DNA of 64,000 bases from Rikenellaceae bacterium (GCA_015059905.1 SUZN01000007.1:1-64000), one strand, 5' to 3'. Shown: positions 1-8,866, counted from the stretch's first letter. The notes: generated from the sequence alone by a model not told the origin. Made by a program: numbers and translations.

Positions 1-330
1 CTCTAATCTCAAAGGTATTGTTTGAAATTACTCTTCTAAAAGAGTGAATAAAACTTCTTAGCTGCTCAAATATCTTCAAAGAACTCTTGTATTTCTAACG
101 ACTTTTTATCGTCGCAATACTCTCAATATTATGCCCCATTTTTTGAGGCGAAAGCGGTTGCAAAGATAAACCTTATTTTTTATTCCGCAAAATTTTTTGA
201 ACATTTTTTTCAAAAATTTTTACCGCTCATAGAACACTGCATCCTCAATCAAACATCCGTTTCATCTCGTTTGCGGCTGCAAAGTAAATACTTTTATTTC
301 GTTTTTCAAAATTTTTATTAAAGTTTTTTA
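1..330 (-). ncRNA. Probable transcript leader leaving the window leftwards (possible rRNA leader)
   Basis: No convincing reading frame lies in this AT-rich stretch. On the minus strand there is a perfect -7 element TATCTTTG (161-168) and, about 120 bases upstream, a near match in a similar setting (TTACTTTG, 280-287; both are followed by GC-rich GCnnCCGC). Downstream of both is GTTCTTTGA (76-84), which resembles the boxA-like sequence found before Bacteroidota 16S genes. Tandem promoters plus a boxA-like site suggest an rRNA operon leader. The RNA gene itself would lie outside the window, so this is inference. Confidence 0.4.
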
Positions 331-489
331 ATAATTATTTTCGTCTTTCTTTCGTTCTTATTGACTTTCAACACATTAAGCAGAAACTTTTTTTAGGACA
401 TAAATTTCTCTAATAATATTATATATAGGTGTAAAGAAATGCACTTCATAAGCATAATTCAAAACTTATAGTAATTCAAATATTTTTGC

Positions 490-497
490 TACATTTG
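490..497 (+). promoter_or_regulatory. -7 promoter element TACATTTG before the GH13 gene
   Basis: Matches the Bacteroidota -7 consensus TAnnTTTG and ends 22 bases before the start codon at 520. No clear -33 TTTG is visible. Confidence 0.5.
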
Positions 498-519
498 TAT
501 TCAAGATTTATATACAAAA

Positions 520-1812
520 ATGACAAAACAGAATAATAACATCCACGCTGAATGGTCATATTCGGCGGTACTATATGAAATGAATGTGCGCCAACTCACA
601 GCAGAAGGCACATTTCAAGCGGCAGAGGGCAAGTTGGAGTTTTTGCATAATTTAGGTATTGACGCTATATGGCTGATGCCCCCATATCCCATTGGAGAGG
701 AGGGTCGCAAGGGCGAGTTGGGCTCTTATTACTCTATTCGCGACTACAAAGCCATCAACCCCGAATTTGGAACGATGGAGGATTTTGACTCATTTGTTGC
801 GAAGGCGCACTCACTCGGAATGAAGGTGTTGCTTGACTGGGTAGCAAACCATACTGCACGCGACGCAAAGTGGCTAAAATCGAAGCCCGCAGATTGGTAT
901 GAACGCGAGGCAGACGGCACAGCGAAAGTGCCTTGGGACTGGACCGACACGGCAAAACTGAACTACGCAAACCACGACGTATGGCGTGGACAGATTGAGG
1001 CTATGCGTTTCTGGGTGGAGAAACACAACATTGACGGTTTCCGTTGCGATATGGCTATGTTGGTTCCAATCGAGTTCTGGCAGGAGGCGGCAAAGGTGTT
1101 GCACGCAATCAAACCTGACGTGTTTATGCTGGCGGAAGCGGAGGAGCTGAATCTCTTTGACCGCGCATTTGATATGGGTTATGCGTGGGAGATACACCAT
1201 ATGATGTGCGACATTGCAAAGGGTGAGCGCCGCGTATGGGATTTGCGTAATACGTTGTATGCCGACCGCACAAAGTACCCAGCATCGGCTATGCGTATGA
1301 TGTTTACATCAAATCATGACGAAAACTCGTGGAGCGGCAGCGAGTTCACACGTTTCGGAGCCTCGCTTGAGGTGATGACTGCACTGACATTCCTTTGGGA
1401 GGCGGCTATGCCACTTATCTATACAGGTCAGGAGGTGGGTTACGACCATTCGTTCAAGTTCTTCGACAAGGACCATATTCCTCATTATGAGGCTAATGCC
1501 CACACAGAGCTTTATCGCAAGCTAATTAACTTGAAACACTCACAGAAGGCGTTGCAAGCAGGTGAGCAGGGTGGCAGAATTATCGAGATTGAGAACAACG
1601 CAAAGGATTGCCTGATGACATTCGTGCGCGAGAAGGATGATAGCCGCGTGGTGGCAATTCTCAACCTCTCGCCATACACCATTCACGCCAACTTCAACAA
1701 CGGTATTTACGCTGGCAACTACACCAACGCAATCACTGGCGAAGAGGTATTGTTGCCCGTACACCTGGAGTACGACATCGAGCCTTGGGGCTACACTATT
1801 TTATACAAATAA
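520..1812 (+). CDS. GH13 alpha-amylase-family glycosidase, cytoplasmic
   Basis: A 430-residue GH13 enzyme expected to hydrolyse or rearrange alpha-glucans or maltodextrins by a retaining mechanism. The four family regions are visible: DWVANHT (region I), GFRCDMA with the nucleophile Asp (region II), EAEE with the acid/base Glu (region III) and FTSNHDEN (region IV). There is no signal peptide, so it should act in the cytoplasm. The length is short for an amylase with a full domain C, but a C-terminal beta region is present. It is followed after 14 bases by the TPM-domain gene, so the two may be co-transcribed. The exact substrate (malto-oligosaccharide, trehalose, sucrose) cannot be read from the sequence. 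Confidence 0.9.
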   Translation: MTKQNNNIHAEWSYSAVLYEMNVRQLTAEGTFQAAEGKLEFLHNLGIDAIWLMPPYPIGEEGRKGELGSYYSIRDYKAINPEFGTMEDFDSFVAKAHSLGMKVLLDWVANHTARDAKWLKSKPADWYEREADGTAKVPWDWTDTAKLNYANHDVWRGQIEAMRFWVEKHNIDGFRCDMAMLVPIEFWQEAAKVLHAIKPDVFMLAEAEELNLFDRAFDMGYAWEIHHMMCDIAKGERRVWDLRNTLYADRTKYPASAMRMMFTSNHDENSWSGSEFTRFGASLEVMTALTFLWEAAMPLIYTGQEVGYDHSFKFFDKDHIPHYEANAHTELYRKLINLKHSQKALQAGEQGGRIIEIENNAKDCLMTFVREKDDSRVVAILNLSPYTIHANFNNGIYAGNYTNAITGEEVLLPVHLEYDIEPWGYTILYK

Positions 1813-1826
1813 CACGTTATCTGAAT

Positions 1827-2753
1827 ATGAAACGCGCGCTGTTTATAACGATTTTTGCTTTTTGCACACTTGCAGCTTTGGCTCGTCCATACAGAGTCGA
1901 AGATATACCTAACGTACAAATTAGCAATCGTTTTTGCTTTACCTCAAATCCCGATGGAATACTCTCCATCGAGGCTGTTGCGCGCATCGACTCCATATGC
2001 TACGACCTGCGTCACCGAGGCATCGCACAGACAGCTGTGGTGGCGGTTAGTGAAATCGAAGGTGACGATGTATTCGAGTTTGCCTACGAACTATTCTCCT
2101 CGTGGGGTGTCGGTAGCAAGAGTGACAGTGGTATCGCTATTCTTTTGGTTGAGCAGGAGCGCGAGATACGTTTCATCACGGGCTACGGCATCGAGGGCGT
2201 GCTACCCGATGCTATCTGCAAACGCATACAGACCCAATATATGCTCCCCCACTTCCGCCGAGGCGACTACTCGTCAGGAATGGTTGCGGGCGTAGAGGCT
2301 ATACGCAGCGTGCTGAACGGTAGCGAGTTGGACGCTGGCGGGAATGACGATTACAAGGACAACGGGGACGAAGATGCAATTTATATATTGATAATATTCG
2401 GCGGTATCCTTTTAGTTTACTTTGTAATTGTATGGTTTGCTTACCGAGCATCGCGCAAATGCCCAGAGTGTAAGAGGGTTACACTGCAAAAGGAGTCAAG
2501 TCGTGTCATCGAGCGCAAAATGGGGGTTGTGGTATATGAAGATACTTATGTCTGCACCAACTGCGGCACGATAGTAAAGCGTACACGCCGCGCTGCTGAC
2601 AATAGTTCATCAGGGGGAGGACATCGCGGAGGTGGCACAATCATCGGCGGTATGGGCGGCTTCGGAGGTAATTTCCGAGGTGGCGGTGGCAGCTTCGGCG
2701 GAGGCTGGGGCGGCGGTCGCTTTGGCGGTGGTGGCGCAGGCTCAAGATGGTAA
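1827..2753 (+). CDS. TPM-domain (YgcG-like) membrane protein with Gly-rich tail
   Basis: About 308 residues from the ATG at 1827, chosen because it begins a good signal peptide (MKRALFITIFAFCTLAALA); an in-frame upstream start lies inside the preceding gene. Residues 25-165 fit the TPM/YgcG fold (conserved SDSGIAILLVEQEREIRF-like core). A membrane segment follows (AIYILIIFGGILLVYFVIVW), then a zinc-ribbon-like pair CPEC...CTNC, then a tail that is almost entirely Gly with Phe/Arg/Ser and ends GSRW. YgcG proteins are regularly paired with LemA, as here. The exact function is unknown; roles in envelope maintenance are proposed for the family. The zinc ribbon between membrane segment and tail is less usual. 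Confidence 0.85.
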   Translation: MKRALFITIFAFCTLAALARPYRVEDIPNVQISNRFCFTSNPDGILSIEAVARIDSICYDLRHRGIAQTAVVAVSEIEGDDVFEFAYELFSSWGVGSKSDSGIAILLVEQEREIRFITGYGIEGVLPDAICKRIQTQYMLPHFRRGDYSSGMVAGVEAIRSVLNGSELDAGGNDDYKDNGDEDAIYILIIFGGILLVYFVIVWFAYRASRKCPECKRVTLQKESSRVIERKMGVVVYEDTYVCTNCGTIVKRTRRAADNSSSGGGHRGGGTIIGGMGGFGGNFRGGGGSFGGGWGGGRFGGGGAGSRW

Positions 2754-2762
2754 AGGAGGAGA

Positions 2763-2803
2763 ATTCAAAATTCAAAATTCAAAATTCAAAATTCAAAATT
2801 CAA
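2763..2803 (+). repeat. Heptamer tandem array (ATTCAAA) x5 plus a partial unit
   Basis: Five exact ATTCAAA units (2763-2797) followed by ATTCAA. It lies between the TPM and lemA genes. The same heptamer, reverse complemented, forms an array at 8867-8894. Confidence 0.95.
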
Positions 2804-2858
2804 CGCTGCCATTAAGGCGAAAGCAGAGCGAGCCTATTCGCTACGCAGAGCCGAGGCG

Positions 2859-2890
2859 GTGAAACACCACCCTTGTGGTGGGGTAAAATT
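2859..2890 (+). repeat. Hairpin-bearing repeat GTGAAA..CACCAC/GTGGTG..TAAAATT
   Basis: A perfect CACCAC-CCTT-GTGGTG hairpin (2865-2880) framed by GTGAAA and TAAAATT. A diverged copy with the same frame lies in inverted orientation at 8803-8833, again beside a heptamer array. Probably part of a dispersed non-coding repeat. Confidence 0.6.
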
Positions 2891-2932
2891 CAACATACGA
2901 AAGAAGAAAACAAAACTTAAAACAATAACACT

Positions 2933-3508
2933 ATGAAAAAGATTATCCTTGCGGCTATTGTCGCTATGTTTTCACTCTCTTCTTGCTCAACCTACAACGG
3001 TATGGTAGATAAGGAGGAGGCAGTAAAGAGTGCCTGGTCAAATGTCGAGACACAGTATCAGCGTCGTGCAGACCTTATTCCAAACCTTGTTTCAACAGTC
3101 AAGGGATATGCATCACACGAGGAATCGACACTCACAGCAGTTGTTGATGCACGCTCAAAGGCTACATCTATCAATGTATCACTCGATGACCTGAACGAGC
3201 AGACAATCGCCGAGTATCAGAAGGCGCAGTCGGCTGTATCATCAGCACTTGGACGTCTGATTGCCGTATCGGAGAACTACCCCGAGCTAAAGGCTAACCA
3301 GAACTTCCTTGAGCTTCAGGCGCAGTTGGAGGGTACCGAGAACCGCATCACCGTTGCCCGCAAAGAGTTCAACGATGCTACACAGTCTTACAACACCGCT
3401 GTACGTCGCTTCCCTGCCAACCTTATCGCTATGATGTTCGGCTTTGACCAGAAGCCATACTTCTCGGCTGACGAGTCAGCTGCACAGGCTCCCAAAGTAG
3501 AGTTCTAA
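2933..3508 (+). CDS. lemA: LemA family lipoprotein
   Basis: A 191-residue LemA-family protein. The N-terminus is a lipoprotein signal ending SLSSC (Cys about residue 18), so it should be anchored in the envelope. The family signature is clear: YNGMVDKEEAVKSAWSNVE, QYQRRADLIPNLVSTVKGYA, then a helical region ending with NAAVRxFPAN-like SYNTAVRRFPANLIAMMFGF. LemA folds as a long helical bundle; its function is not firmly established. It is paired with the upstream TPM/YgcG-like gene, the usual arrangement, although here a 179-base gap carrying repeats separates them. Confidence 0.93.
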   Translation: MKKIILAAIVAMFSLSSCSTYNGMVDKEEAVKSAWSNVETQYQRRADLIPNLVSTVKGYASHEESTLTAVVDARSKATSINVSLDDLNEQTIAEYQKAQSAVSSALGRLIAVSENYPELKANQNFLELQAQLEGTENRITVARKEFNDATQSYNTAVRRFPANLIAMMFGFDQKPYFSADESAAQAPKVEF

Positions 3509-3536
3509 CCAAACAAAACAAACCTACTCCATTGCG

Positions 3537-5555
3537 ATGAAAAGATTTTATATCATCCTAACCATACTTCTTGCCTCGCAATTATGTTGCTACGCGCAGA
3601 AACGAGGCAAGGGGGAAATCATCCAGCGTGACCTCTACTCCGACACATGGGTTGCAACCGATGCCATTGGTCGCACGATGCCTACAAACGCCGAAACGGG
3701 CGATGTAAAAAACGACAAGCGACGTGTCGTGGGCATCTTCTACATCACCTGGCACACGCAGGATTTGCATAACCAGCTATCGCCTTACACAGGCGACATT
3801 ACACAGATTCTGGAAAGGACACCCGAAGCTCGCAAGGATACCAACCATCCCGCGTGGAAACATAACGTGTGGTTTCACTATGCTGAACCAGAGATGGGCT
3901 ACTTCCTGAGTCAAGATGAGTGGGTAATACGCAAGGACCTCTCAATGCTTGCGGATGCGGGTGTCGATGTGATGATTTTGGACGTAACAAACGCCGTTCG
4001 TTATTGGGATGAGTGGAAGGTGATATTTGAGACTATGCACAAGATGAAGGCAGAGGGCAACATCATGCCTAAATTCTGTTTCTGGGCATTCAATGGACCC
4101 GTAATCACCGTTGTGCAAGAGCTTTTCAATCGTGTATATAAGGAGAATAAATACTCCGACCTATGGTTCTATTGGGATGAAAAACCGTTGTTACTCTACA
4201 ACGACAACCCTCACCACAATGCCAGCGGCGGTTGGACCGAGAATCCCAATCCGAACTACTATGAGGCTGCGGCAACAGACCCCAACGATCCCAATTACAA
4301 CAACCCCGACTATACGCAAAAGAGCCTTAAGGATTACACCAACGAGGTCAAGGAGTTCTTCACTTTGCGCAATATGTGGTGGGGCTACTATGAGTGGGGC
4401 GGCAAACGCTTCATCGGCACCGAGGGCAACTGGAGCTTCGGCTACAACCTTGAGGATGAACGCATCAAACGAATGTCCCCCGAAGAGCTGATTGCAAAGC
4501 ACAACGGCAAGCCCGAGCAGGCGGCAGTAACACCAGCGCAGCACCCAGTGACGATGACCGAAAACCCTATGGGCATAGGTAAGTCGTGGACACGTCGCTT
4601 TGGCGAACCACAGCTCAACGAGTATGATATGCCCGAGGTTGGATATATCCCCTACTTAAAACAGACAAAGCAAAACCCCGTACTTTACGGAGCATACTTC
4701 CAGGAGAGTTGGGACTACGCATTGAAGGGCGACCCTGAATTCCTATACATCAACGACTGGAACGAGTGGACTGCAATGAAGTTCAACACCGAGGGCAATG
4801 TGTCGTGGTTGGGACGTATAAATCCGTTTATGTTTGTCGATCAGTATAATATGGAGTTTAACCGAGGCATTCAGCCTATGAAGGGCGGCTACTCGGACAA
4901 CTACTATATGCAAATGGCGCAGAACATACGCCGTTACAAGGGCTCACGCCCGATACCCGAGCACACGGGCTACACCGAGTGTAAAATCGACGGTCGCTTT
5001 GGCGACTGGAAGAACAACTCTATCGAGTATCGTGATACGCAGGGCGATATCTTCCACCGCGATGCAAAGGGTTATGCGGGTCTGCACTACACCAACACTT
5101 CGGGTCGCAATGACATCATCACATCGAAGGTAGCCGTAGGCGCAGAAAACATCTCATTCTACGCAGAGACAGCAACCAAGCTGACACCTCACACCGACAA
5201 GAATTGGATGATGCTCTTGATTGATGCCGACAACAACCACTCAACAGGCTGGTACGGCTACGACTTCATTATCAACAAGGAGGTTAAGGACGAGCGAACA
5301 ACGACCTTGATGCAATACGACAGCCAGAAGGGTGAGTGGAGTTATGTTGCCGACATTGCGATGCGCTACGCAGATAACCATCTGGAGCTCACTATTCCAC
5401 GCCAGCTGTTGAATCTTGCAGATACGAAGTTTACGCTAGACTTTAAGTGGACAGACAACCCCACAGAGCTTAAAGACCCCATCTCGCTCTGCACAGATGG
5501 CGACACAGCCCCAAACCGTCGATTTAACTATCGTCTAATTTGGAACAAAGAGTAA
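3537..5555 (+). CDS. Secreted GH71/GH99-like putative glycosidase
   Basis: A 672-residue exported protein (signal peptide MKRFYIILTILLASQLCCYA). Residues 60-450 look like the TIM-barrel family related to GH71/GH99: VGIFYITWH near the start, a helix/strand series with DVMILDVTNA, NDWNEWTAMKF near the barrel end. The last 180 residues form a beta-sandwich typical of a CBM9/DOMON-like sugar-binding domain (starts TECKIDGRFGDWKNNS, includes DADNNHSTGWYGYDFIIN). Substrate unknown; alpha-mannan-type or uronate-containing glycans are possible from relatives. Its stop codon overlaps the start of the next gene (TAATG), so it is translationally coupled to the oxidoreductase. Confidence 0.75.
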   Translation: MKRFYIILTILLASQLCCYAQKRGKGEIIQRDLYSDTWVATDAIGRTMPTNAETGDVKNDKRRVVGIFYITWHTQDLHNQLSPYTGDITQILERTPEARKDTNHPAWKHNVWFHYAEPEMGYFLSQDEWVIRKDLSMLADAGVDVMILDVTNAVRYWDEWKVIFETMHKMKAEGNIMPKFCFWAFNGPVITVVQELFNRVYKENKYSDLWFYWDEKPLLLYNDNPHHNASGGWTENPNPNYYEAAATDPNDPNYNNPDYTQKSLKDYTNEVKEFFTLRNMWWGYYEWGGKRFIGTEGNWSFGYNLEDERIKRMSPEELIAKHNGKPEQAAVTPAQHPVTMTENPMGIGKSWTRRFGEPQLNEYDMPEVGYIPYLKQTKQNPVLYGAYFQESWDYALKGDPEFLYINDWNEWTAMKFNTEGNVSWLGRINPFMFVDQYNMEFNRGIQPMKGGYSDNYYMQMAQNIRRYKGSRPIPEHTGYTECKIDGRFGDWKNNSIEYRDTQGDIFHRDAKGYAGLHYTNTSGRNDIITSKVAVGAENISFYAETATKLTPHTDKNWMMLLIDADNNHSTGWYGYDFIINKEVKDERTTTLMQYDSQKGEWSYVADIAMRYADNHLELTIPRQLLNLADTKFTLDFKWTDNPTELKDPISLCTDGDTAPNRRFNYRLIWNKE

Positions 5556-6574
5556 TGAAAAAAGTACGTTTCGGTGTTGTCGGCACCAACTTCATAACCG
5601 ACTGGGTGATAGCGGGCGCTCGCGAGGATGCACGCTTTGAACTCACAGCAGTATGTTCACGCACGCAAGAACGAGGCGAGGAGTTTGCCACCAAGCACAA
5701 CATCCCGCACATCTTCACCTCGCTTGAGGCAATGGCGGCAAGCGATAAGGTGGACGCAATCTATATCGCCTCGCCAAACTATGCCCACGCCGAGCAGAGC
5801 ATACTATGTATGAATCACCGCAAGCACGTCTTATGCGAGAAGCCTATGGCTGCCAATGCCCGCCAGGCACGACTAATGAGCGAGGCGGCGCACAGGAATG
5901 GCGTGACGCTGATGGAGGCTATGAAGAGCACATTAAGCCCCAACTTTCTCGCTGCAAAGGAGAACCTTCACCGCATAGGCACACCACGCCGATATTTCGC
6001 ATCATTCTGCCAATACTCGTCACGCTACGACAAGTTCAAGGAGGGCATTGTGATAAACGCCTTCCGCCCCGAACTCGCCAACGGAGCGATGATGGATATT
6101 GGAGTATATACGCTCTACCCTATGGTCGTCCTCTTTGGTAAGCCACAGGCAATCAATGCCCAGGGCATTGTGCTCTCAAGCGGTGTGGATGGTCAGGGTG
6201 CTGTGAATATGCAGTATGAGGGGATGAATGCTACGGTGCTTTATTCTAAAATTGCCAACTCACACCTCCCTGCCGAGATTGAGGGCGAGGATGGAAATAT
6301 ACTTATTGACCGCATACAGACCCCCGCCAATGTCCGTTTCTTCCCACGTCAGGCGCCCGCATCGGGTCACGAAAAGCGTGCGGAGGGTGAGGAGTTGAGC
6401 CAGCGAGAGGAGCACAACGAATATTATTACGAGATAAAGGAGTTCATCGACCTGGTTGAGCAGGGCCGCATTGAGTCCGACATCAACAGCCACCAATGCT
6501 CCATCACAACACTCGAAATCATCGACGAGGTACGCCGTCAGTTGGGCGTGCGCTACTCTTCCGACGAGGAGTAA
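5555..6574 (+). CDS. Gfo/Idh/MocA family NAD(P)-dependent oxidoreductase (cytoplasmic)
   Basis: The ATG at 5555 is preferred over an in-frame start 15 bases upstream because it overlaps the preceding stop (TAATG) and begins directly with the Rossmann strand KKVRFGVVGTNFI. About 339 residues. The dinucleotide-binding GxxGTNF and the family motif CEKPMA are present; an Asp/His pair follows in ANGAMMDIGVY. No export signal, so it acts in the cytoplasm. Coupling to a secreted GH71/99-like protein suggests a role in processing the sugar released, but the substrate is not readable. Confidence 0.88.
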   Translation: MKKVRFGVVGTNFITDWVIAGAREDARFELTAVCSRTQERGEEFATKHNIPHIFTSLEAMAASDKVDAIYIASPNYAHAEQSILCMNHRKHVLCEKPMAANARQARLMSEAAHRNGVTLMEAMKSTLSPNFLAAKENLHRIGTPRRYFASFCQYSSRYDKFKEGIVINAFRPELANGAMMDIGVYTLYPMVVLFGKPQAINAQGIVLSSGVDGQGAVNMQYEGMNATVLYSKIANSHLPAEIEGEDGNILIDRIQTPANVRFFPRQAPASGHEKRAEGEELSQREEHNEYYYEIKEFIDLVEQGRIESDINSHQCSITTLEIIDEVRRQLGVRYSSDEE

Positions 6575-7050
6575 TCAGCAGGCCTGAAAGCCGAAACCTC
6601 ATCCACTTTAGCCAAGCGCGCGTAATTCAGCCGTTTGGCTATTATATTATCAAGCGAGTATGCGCCTGCACCCGTGCAATATAACAGCACAAAGACAACA
6701 AAATATATCAGCGCAAGCTCCTTCGCGGCAAACGCCTGCCCGTGATGCACAACAAAGAGCGCCACAGCCATTGCAATGATAATAGGTATCAACGCCAGAC
6801 GATAGAAAGCGCCCAAAATCACCGCCGCCGAACATATCACCTCGGCAAAGACCACCAGATAAAACGAAAGCCTATGCCCCAGCCCCAGCGGATTAGGAAA
6901 ACTATCAGCAGCGGTCGCCACATTGGCTATCTTGGTTACTCCGTGCCACATAAGCAGCACACCGAACAACACACGCAGCACAAGCAACATCAGCGACACC
7001 GAGCGCGGATATAGCTTAAAGGGAAAAAGAAACGACAAAACACTCTCCAT
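6553..7050 (-). CDS. DoxX-family membrane protein
   Basis: Started at the ATG at 7050 (165 residues); a longer frame adds only 18 polar residues with no family similarity. Four hydrophobic segments with the DoxX pattern: SLMLLVLRVLFGVLLMWHG near the N-terminus, followed by FPNPLGLGHRLSFYLVVFAEVICS and two more helices. DoxX proteins are small inner-membrane proteins linked to respiratory or thiol redox processes; no specific reaction can be assigned. Its 3' end overlaps the convergent oxidoreductase gene by 22 bases. Confidence 0.8.
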   Translation of the reverse strand: MESVLSFLFPFKLYPRSVSLMLLVLRVLFGVLLMWHGVTKIANVATAADSFPNPLGLGHRLSFYLVVFAEVICSAAVILGAFYRLALIPIIIAMAVALFVVHHGQAFAAKELALIYFVVFVLLYCTGAGAYSLDNIIAKRLNYARLAKVDEVSAFRPADYSSSEE

Positions 7051-7089
7051 AACATCAGTTTTTCTCAAGCGTGGTGCAATAAGAGTGCC

Positions 7090-7121
7090 GAAAAAAGGCG
7101 ACACCCCGAAAGATGTCGCCC
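7090..7121 (-). terminator. Rho-independent terminator of rpmI-rplT
   Basis: Stem GGCGACA/TGTCGCC (7097-7103 with 7114-7120) followed on the minus strand by six U residues (7096-7091). It lies 27 bases after the rplT stop. Confidence 0.85.
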
Positions 7122-7147
7122 ACTTGATAACCTTTTAGGGGTTATCG

Positions 7148-7492
7148 CTATTTCACTGCATTAACGATTGCTTCAAATGCCTGTGGCTCGTTCATAGCGA
7201 GGTCAGCCAAAACCTTACGGTTAAGCTCGATACCCTTCGCATTTACCTTGCCCATAAACTCTGAATAAGTCATACCGTAAGCGCGAACCGCAGCGTTGAT
7301 ACGTGTGATCCACAAAGAGCGATATGTTCTCTTTTTGAGCTGGCGGTGTGCATAAGCATACTGCAAACCCTTCTCGACAGTGTTTTTCGCAACTGTCCAT
7401 ACGTTTCCCCTTGAACCAAAGTTACCCTTGGCAAGCTTCAAAACCTTCTTTCTTCTTGCGCGTGACGCAACAGCGTTGACTGAACGTGGCAT
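7148..7492 (-). CDS. rplT: 50S ribosomal protein L20
   Basis: A 114-residue protein matching L20 over its length: [24 protein letters not shown] with the basic N-terminal extension, then [25 protein letters not shown]20 is an early-assembly protein of the large subunit and in many bacteria represses its own operon by binding the mRNA. Transcribed with rpmI from the promoter at 7831-7838. infC, the usual first gene of this operon, is absent upstream. Confidence 0.98.
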   Translation of the reverse strand: MPRSVNAVASRARRKKVLKLAKGNFGSRGNVWTVAKNTVEKGLQYAYAHRQLKKRTYRSLWITRINAAVRAYGMTYSEFMGKVNAKGIELNRKVLADLAMNEPQAFEAIVNAVK

Positions 7493-7601
7493 AGTAAAAT
7501 AAGTTTTTGATGAGACTCATAGCGGCGAGATTCTCTCTCACTCTTTAGGGCTATTTTGTCCCGATTGTTAATAAATTAAGTTAATTTCTCGCGGGTTAAA
7601 A

Positions 7602-7796
7602 TTATTTAACCAACAAGTTCTTGATCTTTGCCTCATCGGCAGCAGATACTGTTGAAGAGTAACACAAGTTACGCTTCTGCTTCTTAGTCTTTTTGGTCAG
7701 GATGTGACTGTGATAAGCGTGCTTGCGCTTAATCTTACCTGTGCCGGTGAAAGTAAATCTCTTCTTTGCAGCGGCATTTGTTTTCATCTTTGGCAT
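7602..7796 (-). CDS. rpmI: 50S ribosomal protein L35
   Basis: Started at the ATG at 7796 (64 residues), which gives the canonical L35 N-terminus [14 protein letters not shown]; a longer frame running to 7853 crosses the promoter and is not real. Ser/Lys-rich core [19 protein letters not shown] follows. It is the first gene of the L35-L20 operon, with a 105-base spacer before rplT. Confidence 0.97.
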   Translation of the reverse strand: MPKMKTNAAAKKRFTFTGTGKIKRKHAYHSHILTKKTKKQKRNLCYSSTVSAADEAKIKNLLVK

Positions 7797-7830
7797 TTTC
7801 TCAAAAGTTAAATTAGTTAAACATAGCGCG

Positions 7831-7838
7831 CAAAGATA
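7831..7838 (-). promoter_or_regulatory. -7 element TATCTTTG of rpmI-rplT
   Basis: Perfect TAnnTTTG on the minus strand, 34 bases before the rpmI start codon. It makes L35-L20 an independent transcription unit. Confidence 0.75.
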
Positions 7839-7912
7839 CACTTTTTTTCTCAATTACCACACTTTCGCACAAATAATTTTGAAATTCGCAGATTTAATTA
7901 CAACGTAGCGAA

Positions 7913-7950
7913 CAAAAAATATGGCGCAGCCCTCTCTTGCCACGCCATAA
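7913..7950 (-). terminator. Terminator of the lipoprotein gene at 7973
   Basis: ATGGCG/CGCCAT stem (7921-7926 with 7943-7948), followed on the minus strand by a U run (7919-7914). It separates the lipoprotein gene from rpmI. Confidence 0.7.
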
Positions 7951-7972
7951 ATTGTTTGATTTGTTACCCTCA

Positions 7973-8653
7973 CTAAAACTTTACCGCCACCGTGTCGGAG
8001 TAAACCTCGCCATCGTCGAAGGTTATGGTAACGGTGAGGTTGTGGTTTTTTGAGGCAGTTGGTTCTTTTGAGAACTTCAGATAAAAGTTATTGCCTACAA
8101 TCTTAAGTTCGTCTTTAGAAAAAGAGTTGTATGGCTTGATTGTTGGCATTACGAAACCAAACCCAGAAGTTTTACTCAGCTCCTTTTCAAATGTGCGAAT
8201 TTCCAATGTGATAATATCCATCAATGATTCTCCAGCAGGATGTTCTGTATCGAAGTTAGCATCGCTTTCAAGTTCAATTTTAGAAATACCTTTGCTCAAT
8301 GCTCTATTACACATTACATCATCAGGCTTGGGTTGAAATCCTTTCATTTGAAGGAAAGAGACACTCCAAGCGCAGTTGTCGTTATTCTTCGCTGCTAAAT
8401 TTGAGAATACACTCTGTTGGGTATTACTCTGTTGGGTATTAGTAAATTCTGCAAATTCATTTGAACAGTAGGCGTTGTCAAAATTATCACACAAACATCC
8501 AATCAGATCATCAACCATAGCTATTTTTATACTTTGTGTTGAGTAATAAATATCAATCAAATGCTTTGAATTGAAACCAACAACTTCTGCTTGATCAGGA
8601 CCTATGCAAGAGAATAATAAAATACTCAAAAGAAGTAATAACAATTTTTTCAT
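7973..8653 (-). CDS. Uncharacterised lipoprotein, paralogue of the gene at 18648
   Basis: 226 residues from the ATG at 8653, chosen because it starts the lipoprotein signal MKKLLLLLLSILLFSC. I do not recognise the family. The mature part shares with the protein at 18648-19343 a colinear set of motifs: HLIDxYYxTQ near residue 35, a Trp after Asn-rich text (NNDNCAW / NNDFHNW), ALxxGIxxIELxSDAxxD, HPxGxSL, a Ser-x3-LKVVG-type strand and HNLxxTITFxxG near the C-terminus. Identity in these blocks is high, elsewhere low. Composition suggests a beta-sandwich exposed in the envelope. A six-G run lies in its 5' leader (8669-8674). Confidence 0.75.
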   Translation of the reverse strand: MKKLLLLLLSILLFSCIGPDQAEVVGFNSKHLIDIYYSTQSIKIAMVDDLIGCLCDNFDNAYCSNEFAEFTNTQQSNTQQSVFSNLAAKNNDNCAWSVSFLQMKGFQPKPDDVMCNRALSKGISKIELESDANFDTEHPAGESLMDIITLEIRTFEKELSKTSGFGFVMPTIKPYNSFSKDELKIVGNNFYLKFSKEPTASKNHNLTVTITFDDGEVYSDTVAVKF

Positions 8654-8688
8654 AATTAGGTTGTTTTTGGGGGGTTGTTTTTCTTTAA

Positions 8689-8696
8689 CAAAGATA
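8689..8696 (-). promoter_or_regulatory. -7 element TATCTTTG of the lipoprotein gene
   Basis: Perfect TAnnTTTG on the minus strand, 35 bases before the start codon at 8653. Confidence 0.65.
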
Positions 8697-8802
8697 AAGA
8701 ATATTATTTGAGATTGCAAGAGAAATTTTATATTACTTTAGTGTTGGAAGTTTTGTTGAATTTTAGATTTAAGAGCTAAACCAAAATGCCGAAAATTGTG
8801 AT

Positions 8803-8833
8803 AATTTTAACCACCCACAAAGTGGCTTTTCAC
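8803..8833 (-). repeat. Diverged copy of the 2859-2890 hairpin repeat
   Basis: Read on the minus strand: GTGAAAAGCCAC-TTTGTGGGTGG-TTAAAATT, with a small CCAC/GTGG hairpin (8815-8825). It shares order and spacing of blocks with 2859-2890 and lies beside the heptamer array at 8867. Confidence 0.5.
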
Positions 8834-8866
8834 TGCTATTGTTCGGCGGAGTAAAAATTTTCCTAA

